From positions 1 to 64,000 of the forward strand of contig NZ_JBHMFD010000013.1 of assembly GCF_042427575.1 (NCBI RefSeq): a DNA stretch of 64,000 nt, written 5' to 3'. The DNA comes from Bergeyella porcorum (GTDB lineage: Bacteria; Bacteroidota; Bacteroidia; Flavobacteriales; Weeksellaceae). This document shows positions 34,206 through 43,244 of this stretch, one piece after another; the stretch's first letter is position 1; each line of letters starts with the position of its first letter. Below the pieces are notes generated by a model, which worked only from the letters and a program-made list of their open reading frames with translations, made no database searches and was not told the DNA's origin. The position numbers were made by a program, and so were the translations under genes.

Positions 34206-35936
34206 ATGAAAAAATCATTGATTTTTGTGGGAATGTTGGCAGTAGGATATGCTAACGCCCAGTACGATGGAAAAGTAGGTGTGAACACAGAAACACCAAG
34301 TGCGACTTTTAACGTAAAGTCCAAGACAGGTAACAATGCAACTACCAAAAACTTCGAATTAGAAAATGCTGATGGTACCAAGATGGTAACAGTATTGGAT
34401 AATGGAAAAATAGGGATTGGAAAAGATAATCCTGAAGCCAATGTAGATGTTTTATTTAGTCAATCCGATTTAGTTTCAGTATTCAATATTAGAAATATTA
34501 ATACTAACTCTAGAAATCATTTTTCATTGAATACAGGAGAGGCTACCACTGTTGGAAGAAATACTCTTGGTTTTTCTTTGTCAGGAAAGGATTACACCCA
34601 TTCTACACCATCGATTTCTGGAAATAATGCTGTAATTTATTCAACTACAAGTAATGGTCTAAATTTTCAAATCCATCAAAAAGATGCAAAATATAAATTT
34701 TATACGGGAGGTTTAGGAGAAGGTGCTTTAACGATGTCTATTCTTCCTCATAGAGTAGGGATAGCAACTTCTGATAATGTAGGAGATATTTTGTCAACTC
34801 TAACTATAGGGGAAAATGCTCTTAGTACAGTTGCTAATAAAGCAAATAAAATAGGATTGTTAAGTTCTTCCGTAGATGGTGAGAATTTAATCACATATTA
34901 TGATTCTAATAAGGTAGAAGATGCTCAAATAGGCATTGATACAAAAAATAAAAATCAGTTTCAAATAAAAATATATGATGATAACAAACACTTTGGTATT
35001 TACGAGCATGGTGCTACTTCTTTGACCTTAAATAATGGATTCTTAAGAATAGGACTACAATCTGGAGAAATACCAGCAATGCTTACTTTAGATGGAAGAA
35101 GTACATTTATAAATGAACAAATAGGCATTAGATTTCAATCATCGGGTATGACCTCTACCTACGGTACCATATTTTTTAACAGGGAAGAAATAGGAGGTAT
35201 GAGATTTAAATTAACGCATAATAAACATAACTATCAATTTGATACTAATAAAATAGAGAATGCATTGAGAATAGAGGCTGAAGGTAATATTGGCATAGGA
35301 ACTGCATCACCATCAGAAAAACTAGAAGTAATAGGAAATATTAAATCAAGTTCATTGGCCGGTGTAGGCAATAGAGCGGTATATGCTGATGAAAATGGTG
35401 TATTAAAAGTAGGCAATGCGTATACGGCAAATACTACCAATAGCCTTTGGACAAGAGATGAAGCAACTAATACCATCAAGTTGGCTGTTAATTCAGATGG
35501 AACAGATAGAACCAATGCGGTAACAATAGATAATGCAGGAGCGGTTTATGCTTCAAGTTTAAAGGGTTACAACGGAGCAACCATCTTCCCAGACTATGTA
35601 TTCCAAAAGTATTACACGGGTAACTCTTCCATCAAGGCCGATTATACATTTAAAACTCTAAGCCAAGTAGAGGATTTCGTGAAAACCAACGGACACTTGC
35701 CAGGTTACAAATCCGCAGCGGCTATTAAAGCTCAAGGTTATGTAGATTTAATGGAAACTCAACTGACGAATGTAGAGAAAATCGAGGAGCTTTATCTTCA
35801 TAGCATAGAGCAAGATAAAACCAACAAAGTTCAAGCAGAGGAATTAAAAACTCAAGCACAAGAAATCGAAACTTTGAGAAAAGAAAACGAAGACTTGAAA
35901 GCTCGTTTAGAGAAACTAGAAAAACTTTTGAAATAA
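34206..35936 (+). CDS. large secreted tail-fibre-like protein with coiled-coil C-terminus
   Basis: 576 residues. A signal peptide (about 1-18, ending ANAQ) precedes DGKVGVNTETPSATFNVKS, the head also found in the protein at 18592-19359. A long beta-rich repeat region (about 40-440) follows, with GIGTASPSEKLEVIGNIK near 362. The C-terminus has FPDYVFQKYYTGNSSIKADY, KTNGHLPGYKSA and then a heptad-rich coiled coil (about 520-576) ending ENEDLKARLEKLEKLLK. It resembles phage-fibre-like surface proteins with a C-terminal trimerisation stalk, and is probably a surface adhesin. It is framed by inverted repeat-rich DNA. Confidence 0.7.
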   Translation: MKKSLIFVGMLAVGYANAQYDGKVGVNTETPSATFNVKSKTGNNATTKNFELENADGTKMVTVLDNGKIGIGKDNPEANVDVLFSQSDLVSVFNIRNINTNSRNHFSLNTGEATTVGRNTLGFSLSGKDYTHSTPSISGNNAVIYSTTSNGLNFQIHQKDAKYKFYTGGLGEGALTMSILPHRVGIATSDNVGDILSTLTIGENALSTVANKANKIGLLSSSVDGENLITYYDSNKVEDAQIGIDTKNKNQFQIKIYDDNKHFGIYEHGATSLTLNNGFLRIGLQSGEIPAMLTLDGRSTFINEQIGIRFQSSGMTSTYGTIFFNREEIGGMRFKLTHNKHNYQFDTNKIENALRIEAEGNIGIGTASPSEKLEVIGNIKSSSLAGVGNRAVYADENGVLKVGNAYTANTTNSLWTRDEATNTIKLAVNSDGTDRTNAVTIDNAGAVYASSLKGYNGATIFPDYVFQKYYTGNSSIKADYTFKTLSQVEDFVKTNGHLPGYKSAAAIKAQGYVDLMETQLTNVEKIEELYLHSIEQDKTNKVQAEELKTQAQEIETLRKENEDLKARLEKLEKLLK

Positions 35937-35940
35937 AAGG

Positions 35941-35980
35941 AGAAGCCGTCTCACAGTTATTGTGAAAGACGGCTTTTTTT
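35941..35980 (+). terminator. terminator of fibre-like gene
   Basis: AGCCGTCT pairs with AGACGGCT, with an inner CACA/TGTG pairing, then TTTTTTT. Confidence 0.75.
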
Positions 35981-36011
35981 TGCTTACTTGATAAAAATAT
36001 CTCGTACTATG

Positions 36012-36180
36012 CATAATGTATCATTTTACATAGTACAAAAGTATAAAGTACAAAGTACAAAGAATCGTAGTACATAGTACATTGTACAAAGTATAAAGTA
36101 CAAAGTATAAAGAATCATTGTACATTTTACATTGTACATAGTACAAAAGTATAAAGTACAAAGAATCATTTTACATCAGT
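36012..36180. repeat. degenerate AGTACA/AGTATAA tandem-repeat region
   Basis: Overlapping copies of AAAGTACAAAG, AAAGTATAAAG, TAGTACA and TTGTACA fill the interval, with CATTTTACAT or GAATCAT spacers recurring about every 40-60 bp. It lies just upstream of the helical protein gene at 36195. Confidence 0.75.
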
Positions 36181-36194
36181 ACAATAATAGCAAA

Positions 36195-36689
36195 ATGAGT
36201 TTAAACAATCTAAGAAACCATCACCTAAGCGAAGAAAAAGTAACTTCGGTGATAGAGACATTAGCCGCATTAGAGAACGCACTGGCAGAGGTAAACCTTA
36301 ACCTAACGCCCGAAGACCGCAAGAAATATGGAAGCATTAATGAGCAAAACAAACTATTTGTGAACAGAGTGAATGATTTCCATAAAAGTATGCCTAGTTT
36401 GCAAGCTCCTCAGGTAGATTGGGCAGAGTTTGACAAAGATTTTAGCAGCCGTATCCACCTCACCACAGTTATAGACAGAGTGGAAACGCTGTTGCAAAAT
36501 CTGAAAAATGCTAGAATCCTTCACGATTATGATAACTATCAAGATGCCCTTGTAGATTACGCCTATACCAACTTTATGGCAGGAACCTCTACACCAGGGT
36601 ACGAAGCCAAGCAAAGGGAATTGGCTCAGTTTTTTACCAACCGAGGTAGGCGACAGGCTAAGCCAGAGTCTCCTGATGATACATTATAA
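36195..36689 (+). CDS. helical protein of unknown function
   Basis: 164 residues from the ATG at 36195 (MSLNNLRNHHLSEEK); the longer frame begins inside the tandem repeats. There is no signal peptide or membrane helix. It is mostly amphipathic helices, with LTPEDRKKYGSINEQNKLFVN in the middle and a basic, Pro-rich tail. No family is recognised. The AGTACA repeats directly in front of it could influence its expression. A hairpin terminator (36706-36725) follows. Confidence 0.65.
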   Translation: MSLNNLRNHHLSEEKVTSVIETLAALENALAEVNLNLTPEDRKKYGSINEQNKLFVNRVNDFHKSMPSLQAPQVDWAEFDKDFSSRIHLTTVIDRVETLLQNLKNARILHDYDNYQDALVDYAYTNFMAGTSTPGYEAKQRELAQFFTNRGRRQAKPESPDDTL

Positions 36690-36705
36690 TGTCAATTATC
36701 AATAG

Positions 36706-36730
36706 AGTCGGGTTTTAGCCCGACTTTTGA
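36706..36730 (+). terminator. short hairpin terminator
   Basis: AGTCGGG/CCCGACT (36706-36712 with 36719-36725), followed by TTTT. Confidence 0.6.
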
Positions 36731-37018
36731 TATGATTTATCCCGAAGGAACATCCCCCTAACCCTCGAAGGGGGAACTACCATCAACCGACAACCAACAA
36801 CTATCAACCAAACTCAAGTTTTGAGTGCTGAGTTTTGAGTGTTGAGTTTTTACCATCAACTGTCAACCAGCAACTATCAACCAAATTCAAGTTTTGAGTT
36901 TTTTTGAAAAAAGAGAAAAAGAAGAAAGAGAAAAGACTTTTTTCTAACATCTAACCTCTAACTTTCTAGCTTCTTAGCAAATAACCATTAACCAAGCCAG
37001 CTTCGTGAAATACGAGGC
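36731..37018. repeat. inverted copies of the dispersed repeat family
   Basis: No gene. It contains CCCTCGAAGGGGG near 36754, CATCAACCGACAACC and ACTATCAACC pieces, GTTTTGAGTG pieces and GAAGAAAGAGAAAAGA near 36919. These are the reverse complements, or same-family pieces, of the elements at 33471-34205. A 15-bp hairpin (36992-37006 with 37012-37026) closes the region. Confidence 0.6.
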
Positions 37019-37047
37019 TGGCTTGGTGGTTTAGGAAGTTGGGTAGG
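37019..37047 (+). repeat. 29-bp direct repeat, left copy
   Basis: Matches 38162-38190 at 26 of 29 positions; together they bracket the KilA-N gene. Confidence 0.8.
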
Positions 37048-37075
37048 AGAAGAGCATTATTGGTCTTGATTATTA

Positions 37076-38002
37076 TCATTTTGGATTGGAGTCCAAATCT
37101 TTTTTCGGATTTTTATCCAGATCTGATAGGTTATTTTGTGCGTCAATAAAAGTAGAATCAGATATTTTCTTTATTGATTTTAGGTAATCTATTTTATCCA
37201 AAGTTGCTCTTTGCTCTTTGGCAGTTTCTAAAAGAATTCTAAATCTATCTTTTTTGGGGAGCTTATTTTTGATGAGTGTAGCATTTAAACTTTCCAAGTT
37301 TGTCAAAATTGCTAACTCATTGATGCTTGCCATATCGCGGATATTTTCATTTTGTAAGGCTCTTTGTGGATTAGATTCTCTCCATTGTTTTGCTGTACAT
37401 CCAAATAGAGCGATATTAAGAAGGTCTGCTTCTTCTGCATAAATCCATTCTTTTTTTTGAGAATATGTTAGTTCAGGGATGATGTGTTTTTTTACTGCCT
37501 CTGTATGAATTTGATAATTTGCTTTGCTCAAGATTCTCTTTACATTCCATTCTAATCCATATTGATTATTTTCAATTTCTTTTAATCTTTGATACTCTTT
37601 TATAATGTAAAGTTTAAAAGCTGGGCTGATGGCGGAACCAAACTCAAAAGCTATATCCTTATGAGCGTATGTACCCCCAAATTTGCCTTGCTTGGATATT
37701 ATGCCAATAGCGTTAGTGCTTTCAACCCAATTAATTACACTCATTGTAAATGTGGGTAATCCTGCTTCTTTTCTAAAATGGTCAAATTCGACCACTTTAA
37801 AATTGGGGTTATGGATACTTTCCCAAGTACCGAGAAATTCAATGGTTCCACGGTTTCTAATCCAGTTTTTAATAATATCAGCTGCTCTTACATCATCTTT
37901 TTTAGCCTTAACCATATCAGTTAAGGAAATATAATCTTCATTATTAATAGTTGTGATAGATATTTCAGTATTCTGTACTGTTATTTTATGATTCTTAGCC
38001 AT
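37076..38002 (-). CDS. KilA-N domain protein
   Basis: 308 residues. Residues 1-115 form a KilA-N domain (ISLTDMVKAKKDDVRAADIIKNWIRNRGTIEFLGTWE and GTYAHKDIAFEFGSAISPAFKLYI), a DNA-binding domain found in phage antirepressors and mobile-element proteins. About 120-308 is helical and charged without a known motif. It has no signal peptide. It stands alone between direct repeats and beside a nested-hairpin repeat, which suggests an acquired accessory gene. Its function in the cell is unknown. Confidence 0.88.
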   Translation of the reverse strand: MAKNHKITVQNTEISITTINNEDYISLTDMVKAKKDDVRAADIIKNWIRNRGTIEFLGTWESIHNPNFKVVEFDHFRKEAGLPTFTMSVINWVESTNAIGIISKQGKFGGTYAHKDIAFEFGSAISPAFKLYIIKEYQRLKEIENNQYGLEWNVKRILSKANYQIHTEAVKKHIIPELTYSQKKEWIYAEEADLLNIALFGCTAKQWRESNPQRALQNENIRDMASINELAILTNLESLNATLIKNKLPKKDRFRILLETAKEQRATLDKIDYLKSIKKISDSTFIDAQNNLSDLDKNPKKDLDSNPK

Positions 38003-38351
38003 TGGTTGATTATTTAATGTGATTTTTTTTATTATTTAAACCTTAATGATACAAATGTAGGAAGTAATTATAATAATTAGGAGATGATTAATTATAAATT
38101 TGATTAATTCAATACATATCATATGATAATATAGAATGGAGATATTTTACTTTCACGAAGTTGGCTTGGTTATTTAGCAAGTTGGGTAGGTTGCGAGCCA
38201 TCAGAAGATGGTTCGCAACATCATTTTCTTGGTTATTTTGAAAGTTGACTAGGTTCAGAACCTATTTGGGTAGGTTCCGAACGGGGAAAATGCCGTCCCA
38301 GACCTACTCAACTTGCTAAAAGACCAAGAGAAGCTGGAGAGCAATACCATT
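38003..38351. repeat. nested-hairpin repeat element
   Basis: The stretch downstream of the helicase gene and upstream of the KilA-N gene has no gene. It holds the right copy of the 29-bp repeat (38162-38190), a related unit at 38228-38255 and an inverted unit at 38302-38328. The arm 38175-38191 pairs with 38302-38318 (16 of 17). Inside lie hairpins 38191-38201/38208-38218 (11 bp) and about 38253-38263/38272-38282. Confidence 0.65.
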
Positions 38352-41300
38352 TTATACATAGATTACCTCTGTACGGGCGACTTTCTTGCCCAGTCGTTCC
38401 AAAACGGTACGGTAGGTATCCACTTGCTTCTCGTGTTTTTCTCGTTCTGCACCCGTTTTAAAATCTATAATGCACCAGCCATCATCCATCTTTACAAGGC
38501 GGTCTATACGGAAGGTTTCGGTGTCGCCATTTTCAGAAATCATTATTTCTTTTTCATTGATGATGGTAAGGTTTTCATCAAAATATTGAGCATAATCCTC
38601 GTGGCGTACCACCTGAAGGAGGCGTTCCCAGATGGCATCTTTTTCTACTTGGGTAATGCTGCCCTCTAATAGATATTGCTGAAGCACGGGTTCTATATCT
38701 TTTTCAGATTTTATTTTCTCTAAAACTTCGTGTACGAAAATCCCAATGCGTACCTGTTCATTGGTGTTTTGATAACTTTTAGACGGTGTAGCAATTTTGA
38801 TATTGTCTTTCGCTTCTTGCTTTTGCGATAGCGACTGGATATCCATCGTGTGGCGTTCTCTGGTTTCTTCTTTCGTTTGTTTTTGGAAAGAATTTTGAAC
38901 TTCTGGGAAGAGGTCAAATTCGTCTAAATCTTCGGGATTGCTCTGCTGAACAAAATCAAAAATTTCTAAATGATTGGCAGATTTACTAGGTCTTTGCAGG
39001 TATAAGAATAGCTGCTCTACGGGGCGTGTAGTGGCAACATATTGTATGCAAAAGCGGTCAATTTTATTCTTATAGGTATTCACTTCGTTAAACTTTGCCA
39101 TTGCTTCATCTACACTAGCCAAATCTTTATTAAAGCCTTTGATGTTGATGGATTTCAGATGTTCAAAATCATCTACGCTATACCATTCGTTAAATGTACC
39201 ATCTTTATTGCTGTTTTTCATTGGGAGAAATACCACGGGAAACTCTAGTCCTTTGGCAGCGTGGATGGTCATCATACGGATGGCATCTACATTTTCGCTG
39301 GCTTGTATGGAAATGCTGTGGGCTTCCTCGTTCCAAAACTTGATGAAATCTTTTGTGGTAAGTCCTGAATTTTGGGTGAAATTGTATAGCGTTTCTAAGA
39401 AGTTGAGAAGAAAATCGGTTTCCTTGTGCTCTACGGCAAATTCGGATAAAATCACCTCAATGTGATGGTATAGATTGAGGTCGGGCTGTTTTTGGGTACG
39501 AAGGTTCAGTCCAAATTGTTCTTTTATCGCTTGAAGGAGTTCTCCATCTTGTTCCAATTTTAATAGAGGTAAGATGGCATCAGAAAATTCAGGGGTTTGG
39601 ATTCTTCCCAGCTCATTAAGATAATAGAGGGTTTTTACCAAAAACTGGCGATTTTTAGGCTGTATTTCCCAGTTGAGGTATTCTATCAGGGCTTGCAGTG
39701 TGTAGGAAAGGTCTAGCGTAAGTCCCTTTTCAGAAATGGTTTTGATGTGTTTTTCCTCGCCTTTGTATTGTACTTTTTCTTTGCTTAAAAGCTGAGAAAA
39801 CTGTTGGATTTCGTTGGCAGTACGACACAGAATGGTAATGTCTGAAAATGAAAATCCGTGGTCTATACACGCCTGAATATCGCGGTGCATTTGCTGGGCA
39901 ATAATGTCGAAAAACTCACTGCTTCCAAGGGAGTAAGGAGCTAAGTTTACTTTTACTCTTCCAGCAATGTTCTTTCGGGGGATTTGTGTGGCTTTATCGG
40001 AAAATAAAGCTTGATGCTCTGTGCTTAAATCTTTGGAAATGAATTTATAAAGCTCATTGTTGAAGGATACGATATTTTTCGCACTTCGCCAGTTATTTTC
40101 AAGGACTTCCACGGAGACTTCTACGGGAGACTCTTCTTTTTTATTGAGAATGTTAAGCATTAGTTCGCTATCGCCACCGCGGAAACGGTAGATGCTCTGC
40201 TTGGGGTCGCCCACCAAAGTGAAGGAGCTGCCCTCGGAAGCCACCGTATGCTCTTTCAGAGGGAGGATGTTTTGCCATTGCATTTTGGAGGTGTCCTGAA
40301 ATTCATCAAAGAAAAAATGCTGGTACCGTGTTCCTATTTTTTCATAAATGAAATTGGAAGGCTCATTTTTGAGGTTTTCATTGATGAGGATGTTGAATTT
40401 AGAAAGTAGCACCAAATCATTTTCCTTTTCTATTTCGTTCAGTTTTTCTTGTATTTCTTTATTGATTTTTAGAGGGAGAATTTCCGAGAGGATGATGTTT
40501 TTTTTCTCCGCTGCAATATAATGCTGAATGATTTTTCTTCTGTTTTCAATCAGCGGTTCAATGATGGATTCTATGGCATTCCTTATCGCTATATCTTTGG
40601 AGGCGGTTAGTTTTCGGTAGTTTTCTTCGGAGCCATTAAGTGGGAAGCTGTCTCTCTGTCCATTGAAAAAGTTGATGCAATCAGAGAAGAATTTTGCAAT
40701 GCTATTTTTGTTGCCCCCAGAGAAATGTGAAACTTCCAATCCATTTTGCTGGATGAGTTGTATGGATTGTTGGGTAAGTTCTTGGGCGTTTTTTTTATGC
40801 TCTGCAATGGCGTTTCGCAGTAGAGATTTGGTTTTTTCGTACGCATCCCAGTCGAACTCGGCATTGTTTTTTAGTTCATCGTAGTGGATATCGCTGATGA
40901 AGGTTTTCGCTTTTCGGTAAAGGGAATTGCTGAGGTTGATTTTCTCCTCATTGTCCATATTATAATGGATGAAATCCAGAAAAGCGTTGGAGATTTGTTC
41001 GTTTTCCCCAATTTCATCCAGCATTTTGTCCACCGCTTCTATCAGAAACGGAGCACTTTGAATTTCAAGATTGAACTGATGGGGAAGTCCCAGCTCATAG
41101 GAGAAACTTCTTACCAGCTTGCTGTTGAACTTATCAATAGTGCCAATGTTGAGCGTAGAGTAGTGGTGCAAGATATAATCTAACACCTTTTGAGAACGGC
41201 GGTGAAGATCTTCCATCGTTGCGATGGTACCTTGGTGTTTCAACGCTTCTTGTATATTTTTAAGATCTTGATTATCGGCATAATCTGCCTGCGTAAATTT

Positions 41301-41495
41301 CTTCAGCCATTGCAGTATTCTTTCTTTCATTTCATTGGCGGCCTTGTTGGTAAAGGTGAGTGCCAAGATATGTTGGATGGCATCGTGCTGTTTCTCGTGT
41401 TTTAGGCAAATCATCAGCACACGCTGAACGAGTGCATAAGTCTTCCCAGAGCCTGCGGAGGCATTGATGGCGATATAAGGTTTCGTGTTTTGCAT
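38352..41495 (-). CDS. UvrD-family helicase-nuclease (AddA/RecB-like)
   Basis: 1047 residues. Helicase motifs in order: Walker A ASAGSGKT (12-19), ALTFTNKAANEMKERI (motif Ia), FDEFQDTSKMQW (motif II), VGDPKQSIYRFRGGD (motif III), then MTIHAAKGLEFPVVFLP (motif V). A PD-(D/E)XK nuclease lies at the C-terminus (WCIIDFKTG). This is the layout of the AddA/RecB subunit that processes double-strand breaks. The usual partner gene (AddB-like) is not adjacent, since upstream is rpsU on the other strand. Its 3' flank carries the hairpin repeat element. Confidence 0.88.
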   Translation of the reverse strand: MQNTKPYIAINASAGSGKTYALVQRVLMICLKHEKQHDAIQHILALTFTNKAANEMKERILQWLKKFTQADYADNQDLKNIQEALKHQGTIATMEDLHRRSQKVLDYILHHYSTLNIGTIDKFNSKLVRSFSYELGLPHQFNLEIQSAPFLIEAVDKMLDEIGENEQISNAFLDFIHYNMDNEEKINLSNSLYRKAKTFISDIHYDELKNNAEFDWDAYEKTKSLLRNAIAEHKKNAQELTQQSIQLIQQNGLEVSHFSGGNKNSIAKFFSDCINFFNGQRDSFPLNGSEENYRKLTASKDIAIRNAIESIIEPLIENRRKIIQHYIAAEKKNIILSEILPLKINKEIQEKLNEIEKENDLVLLSKFNILINENLKNEPSNFIYEKIGTRYQHFFFDEFQDTSKMQWQNILPLKEHTVASEGSSFTLVGDPKQSIYRFRGGDSELMLNILNKKEESPVEVSVEVLENNWRSAKNIVSFNNELYKFISKDLSTEHQALFSDKATQIPRKNIAGRVKVNLAPYSLGSSEFFDIIAQQMHRDIQACIDHGFSFSDITILCRTANEIQQFSQLLSKEKVQYKGEEKHIKTISEKGLTLDLSYTLQALIEYLNWEIQPKNRQFLVKTLYYLNELGRIQTPEFSDAILPLLKLEQDGELLQAIKEQFGLNLRTQKQPDLNLYHHIEVILSEFAVEHKETDFLLNFLETLYNFTQNSGLTTKDFIKFWNEEAHSISIQASENVDAIRMMTIHAAKGLEFPVVFLPMKNSNKDGTFNEWYSVDDFEHLKSINIKGFNKDLASVDEAMAKFNEVNTYKNKIDRFCIQYVATTRPVEQLFLYLQRPSKSANHLEIFDFVQQSNPEDLDEFDLFPEVQNSFQKQTKEETRERHTMDIQSLSQKQEAKDNIKIATPSKSYQNTNEQVRIGIFVHEVLEKIKSEKDIEPVLQQYLLEGSITQVEKDAIWERLLQVVRHEDYAQYFDENLTIINEKEIMISENGDTETFRIDRLVKMDDGWCIIDFKTGAEREKHEKQVDTYRTVLERLGKKVARTEVIYV

Positions 41496-41570
41496 AGTGT
41501 TGCAATTTAGTCATTTTTTTTCTCGTAAAAAGTAGGAAGTGTAAAATTTTGAATAAAAATAGGTTGAAAA

Positions 41571-41601
41571 TTTGTTAGTTTTGAAAAAGTTGTTATCTTT
41601 G
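41571..41601 (+). promoter_or_regulatory. rpsU promoter
   Basis: TTTG at 41571-41574, a 19-bp spacer, TATCTTTG at 41594-41601. Leader about 18 nt. Confidence 0.7.
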
Positions 41602-41625
41602 CAACCGAAAAATGAGATGTAAAAT

Positions 41626-41823
41626 ATGTTAATAATTCCAGTAAAAGACGGAGAGTCTATCGACAGAGCACTTAAAAGATACAAGAGAAAATTTGATAAA
41701 ACTGGCGTTGTGCGTTCATTAAGAGCGAGACAGCAGTTTACAAAACCTTCTGTAATTAGAAGAGCTAAAGTAGCAAAAGCAGCTCATAAACAAAGAGAAG
41801 CAAGCAGAGAAGAACAAGCATAA
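41626..41823 (+). CDS. rpsU: 30S ribosomal protein S21
   Basis: 65 residues, the normal length. MLIIPVKDGESIDRALKRYKRKFDKTGV and the basic tail are typical. It binds the 3' region of 16S rRNA in the small subunit. It has its own promoter and is followed by xerC with a separate -7 box, TATATTTG at 41873-41880. Confidence 0.97.
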   Translation: MLIIPVKDGESIDRALKRYKRKFDKTGVVRSLRARQQFTKPSVIRRAKVAKAAHKQREASREEQA

Positions 41824-41903
41824 GTCGTTCTTTTTTAATCTAAATTTATACTAAATCATTTTCCGAATAGTTTATATTTGGGAAATGATTTTTTTTATAG
41901 GCT

Positions 41904-42827
41904 ATGGTAGAGAAGTTTATAGAGTATATGGCTGTGGAAAAAAGGTATTCCCAGCACACGCTCATCAGCTATGAGAAAGACCTCAAAGACTTTCAGGGAT
42001 TTTTGATGAAAACCGAGGGGCAAGATAATCTCTTGAAGGTAGAAAAAAAGATGGTGAGGAATTTTATGATGGAACTGAGTGAGCAAGGGATTGCCAAGCG
42101 GAGTATTAATAGGAAGCTTTCCACGCTGCGGAGTTTTTATCGCTATCTTCTAAAGATTGAGGAGATTGCTGTATCTCCTATGGAAGGCGTGCAAACTCTG
42201 AAATTTAATGCAGAGAAGCAAATTCCTTTCTCTGAAGAGGAGATGCGGCGGCTTCAGGAAGTGTCACTATATAAGGGGGAAGATTATTTTTTAGAAAAAC
42301 TGGTGATAGAAACGCTGTATCAAACGGGAATGAGAAAATCAGAGCTTTGTGGTTTGCTGATGGAGAATGTAGATTTTTCTAAAAATGAACTTAGAGTAAA
42401 AGGAAAGGGAAATAAGGTGAGGATGATTCCTATTTCTAAGGAATTGACCAGTGAGTTGATGTCGTATCTAGCGTATCGAGAGCCTTTGGAGGGTTTTGAA
42501 GGGTATTTTTTTATTAGTAAGAGAGGAAAAAAGCTTAATCCGAGGTGGATTTATGAAGTAGTACATCGTTATTTTTCTATGGTAACGGCAAAGGAAAAGA
42601 AAAGTCCACATATTTTGAGGCATAGTTTTGCAACGCATATTCTGAATCGAGGGGCTGAAATTTCTAAAGTGAAGGCGATTTTAGGGCACGCCAGTTTATC
42701 TTCCACACAAGTTTATACCGATGCTAATATAGAGCAACTAAAAAAAATATTCAATCAGGCTCATCCGAGAGCAGGGAAAAATGAGCGAGAAAAAGAAGAG
42801 GATGGAAATGGTAGCGAAAATAAATAA
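41904..42827 (+). CDS. xerC: tyrosine recombinase XerC/XerD type
   Basis: 307 residues. An N-terminal SAM-like DNA-binding domain (about 1-95) precedes the catalytic domain with all key residues visible: Arg144 (TGMRKSEL), Lys in KGKGNKVR, His236/Arg239 (PHILRHSFATH), His262 (LGHAS) and Tyr271 (QVYTD). It resolves chromosome dimers at dif. The gene lies between rpsU and the tRNA cluster as in other Flavobacteriia. The tail after QAHPRA is extended by about 18 charged residues, and the hpf-like gene often found next is absent. Confidence 0.92.
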   Translation: MVEKFIEYMAVEKRYSQHTLISYEKDLKDFQGFLMKTEGQDNLLKVEKKMVRNFMMELSEQGIAKRSINRKLSTLRSFYRYLLKIEEIAVSPMEGVQTLKFNAEKQIPFSEEEMRRLQEVSLYKGEDYFLEKLVIETLYQTGMRKSELCGLLMENVDFSKNELRVKGKGNKVRMIPISKELTSELMSYLAYREPLEGFEGYFFISKRGKKLNPRWIYEVVHRYFSMVTAKEKKSPHILRHSFATHILNRGAEISKVKAILGHASLSSTQVYTDANIEQLKKIFNQAHPRAGKNEREKEEDGNGSENK

Positions 42828-42910
42828 AAAAAAGTTTAAAAAATAAAAGACTGAAAATCAATGATAAGCCTGTTTTTGGTGAAAAAAGTTTCAAAAAAAT
42901 GAAAAAATAA

Positions 42911-42942
42911 TTTGTGTAATCAGAAAAAGCGTTCTATATTTG
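42911..42942 (+). promoter_or_regulatory. promoter of tRNA-Thr/Tyr unit
   Basis: TTTG at 42911-42914, a 20-bp spacer, TATATTTG at 42935-42942. Confidence 0.7.
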
Positions 42943-42989
42943 CACTCGCAAAACGGAAAGAAGTTCTTTATAAAATAAAATAATTTAAT

Positions 42990-43063
42990 GCCTCCATAGC
43001 TCAGTTGGCCAGAGCACGTGATTTGTAATCTCGGGGTCGTGGGTTCGAATCCCTCTGGAGGCT
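42990..43063 (+). tRNA. tRNA-Thr (TGT)
   Basis: 74 nt. Acceptor GCCTCCA/TGGAGGC; anticodon loop TTTGTAA with TGT; T loop GGTTCGAATCC. No encoded CCA. Confidence 0.95.
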
Positions 43064-43083
43064 CATTGCAAGATTATAAAATT

Positions 43084-43164
43084 GGGGAGATTCCAGAGCG
43101 GTCAAATGGGACTGACTGTAACTCAGTTGCTTCGGCTTCGTAGGTTCGAATCCTGCTCTCCCCA
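43084..43164 (+). tRNA. tRNA-Tyr (GTA)
   Basis: About 81 nt with a long variable arm (class II). Acceptor GGGGAGA/TCTCCCC; anticodon loop CTGTAAC with GTA. Confidence 0.95.
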
Positions 43165-43186
43165 CATTTTATTTTTTTAAAATAAA

Positions 43187-43218
43187 TTTGCATAATTAAA
43201 AAATAAGTTGTAATTTTG
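43187..43218 (+). promoter_or_regulatory. tRNA-Gly promoter
   Basis: TTTG at 43187-43190, a 20-bp spacer, TAATTTTG at 43211-43218. Confidence 0.65.
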
Positions 43219-43244
43219 CAGCCGTTACCAACAATAACAAGAAT

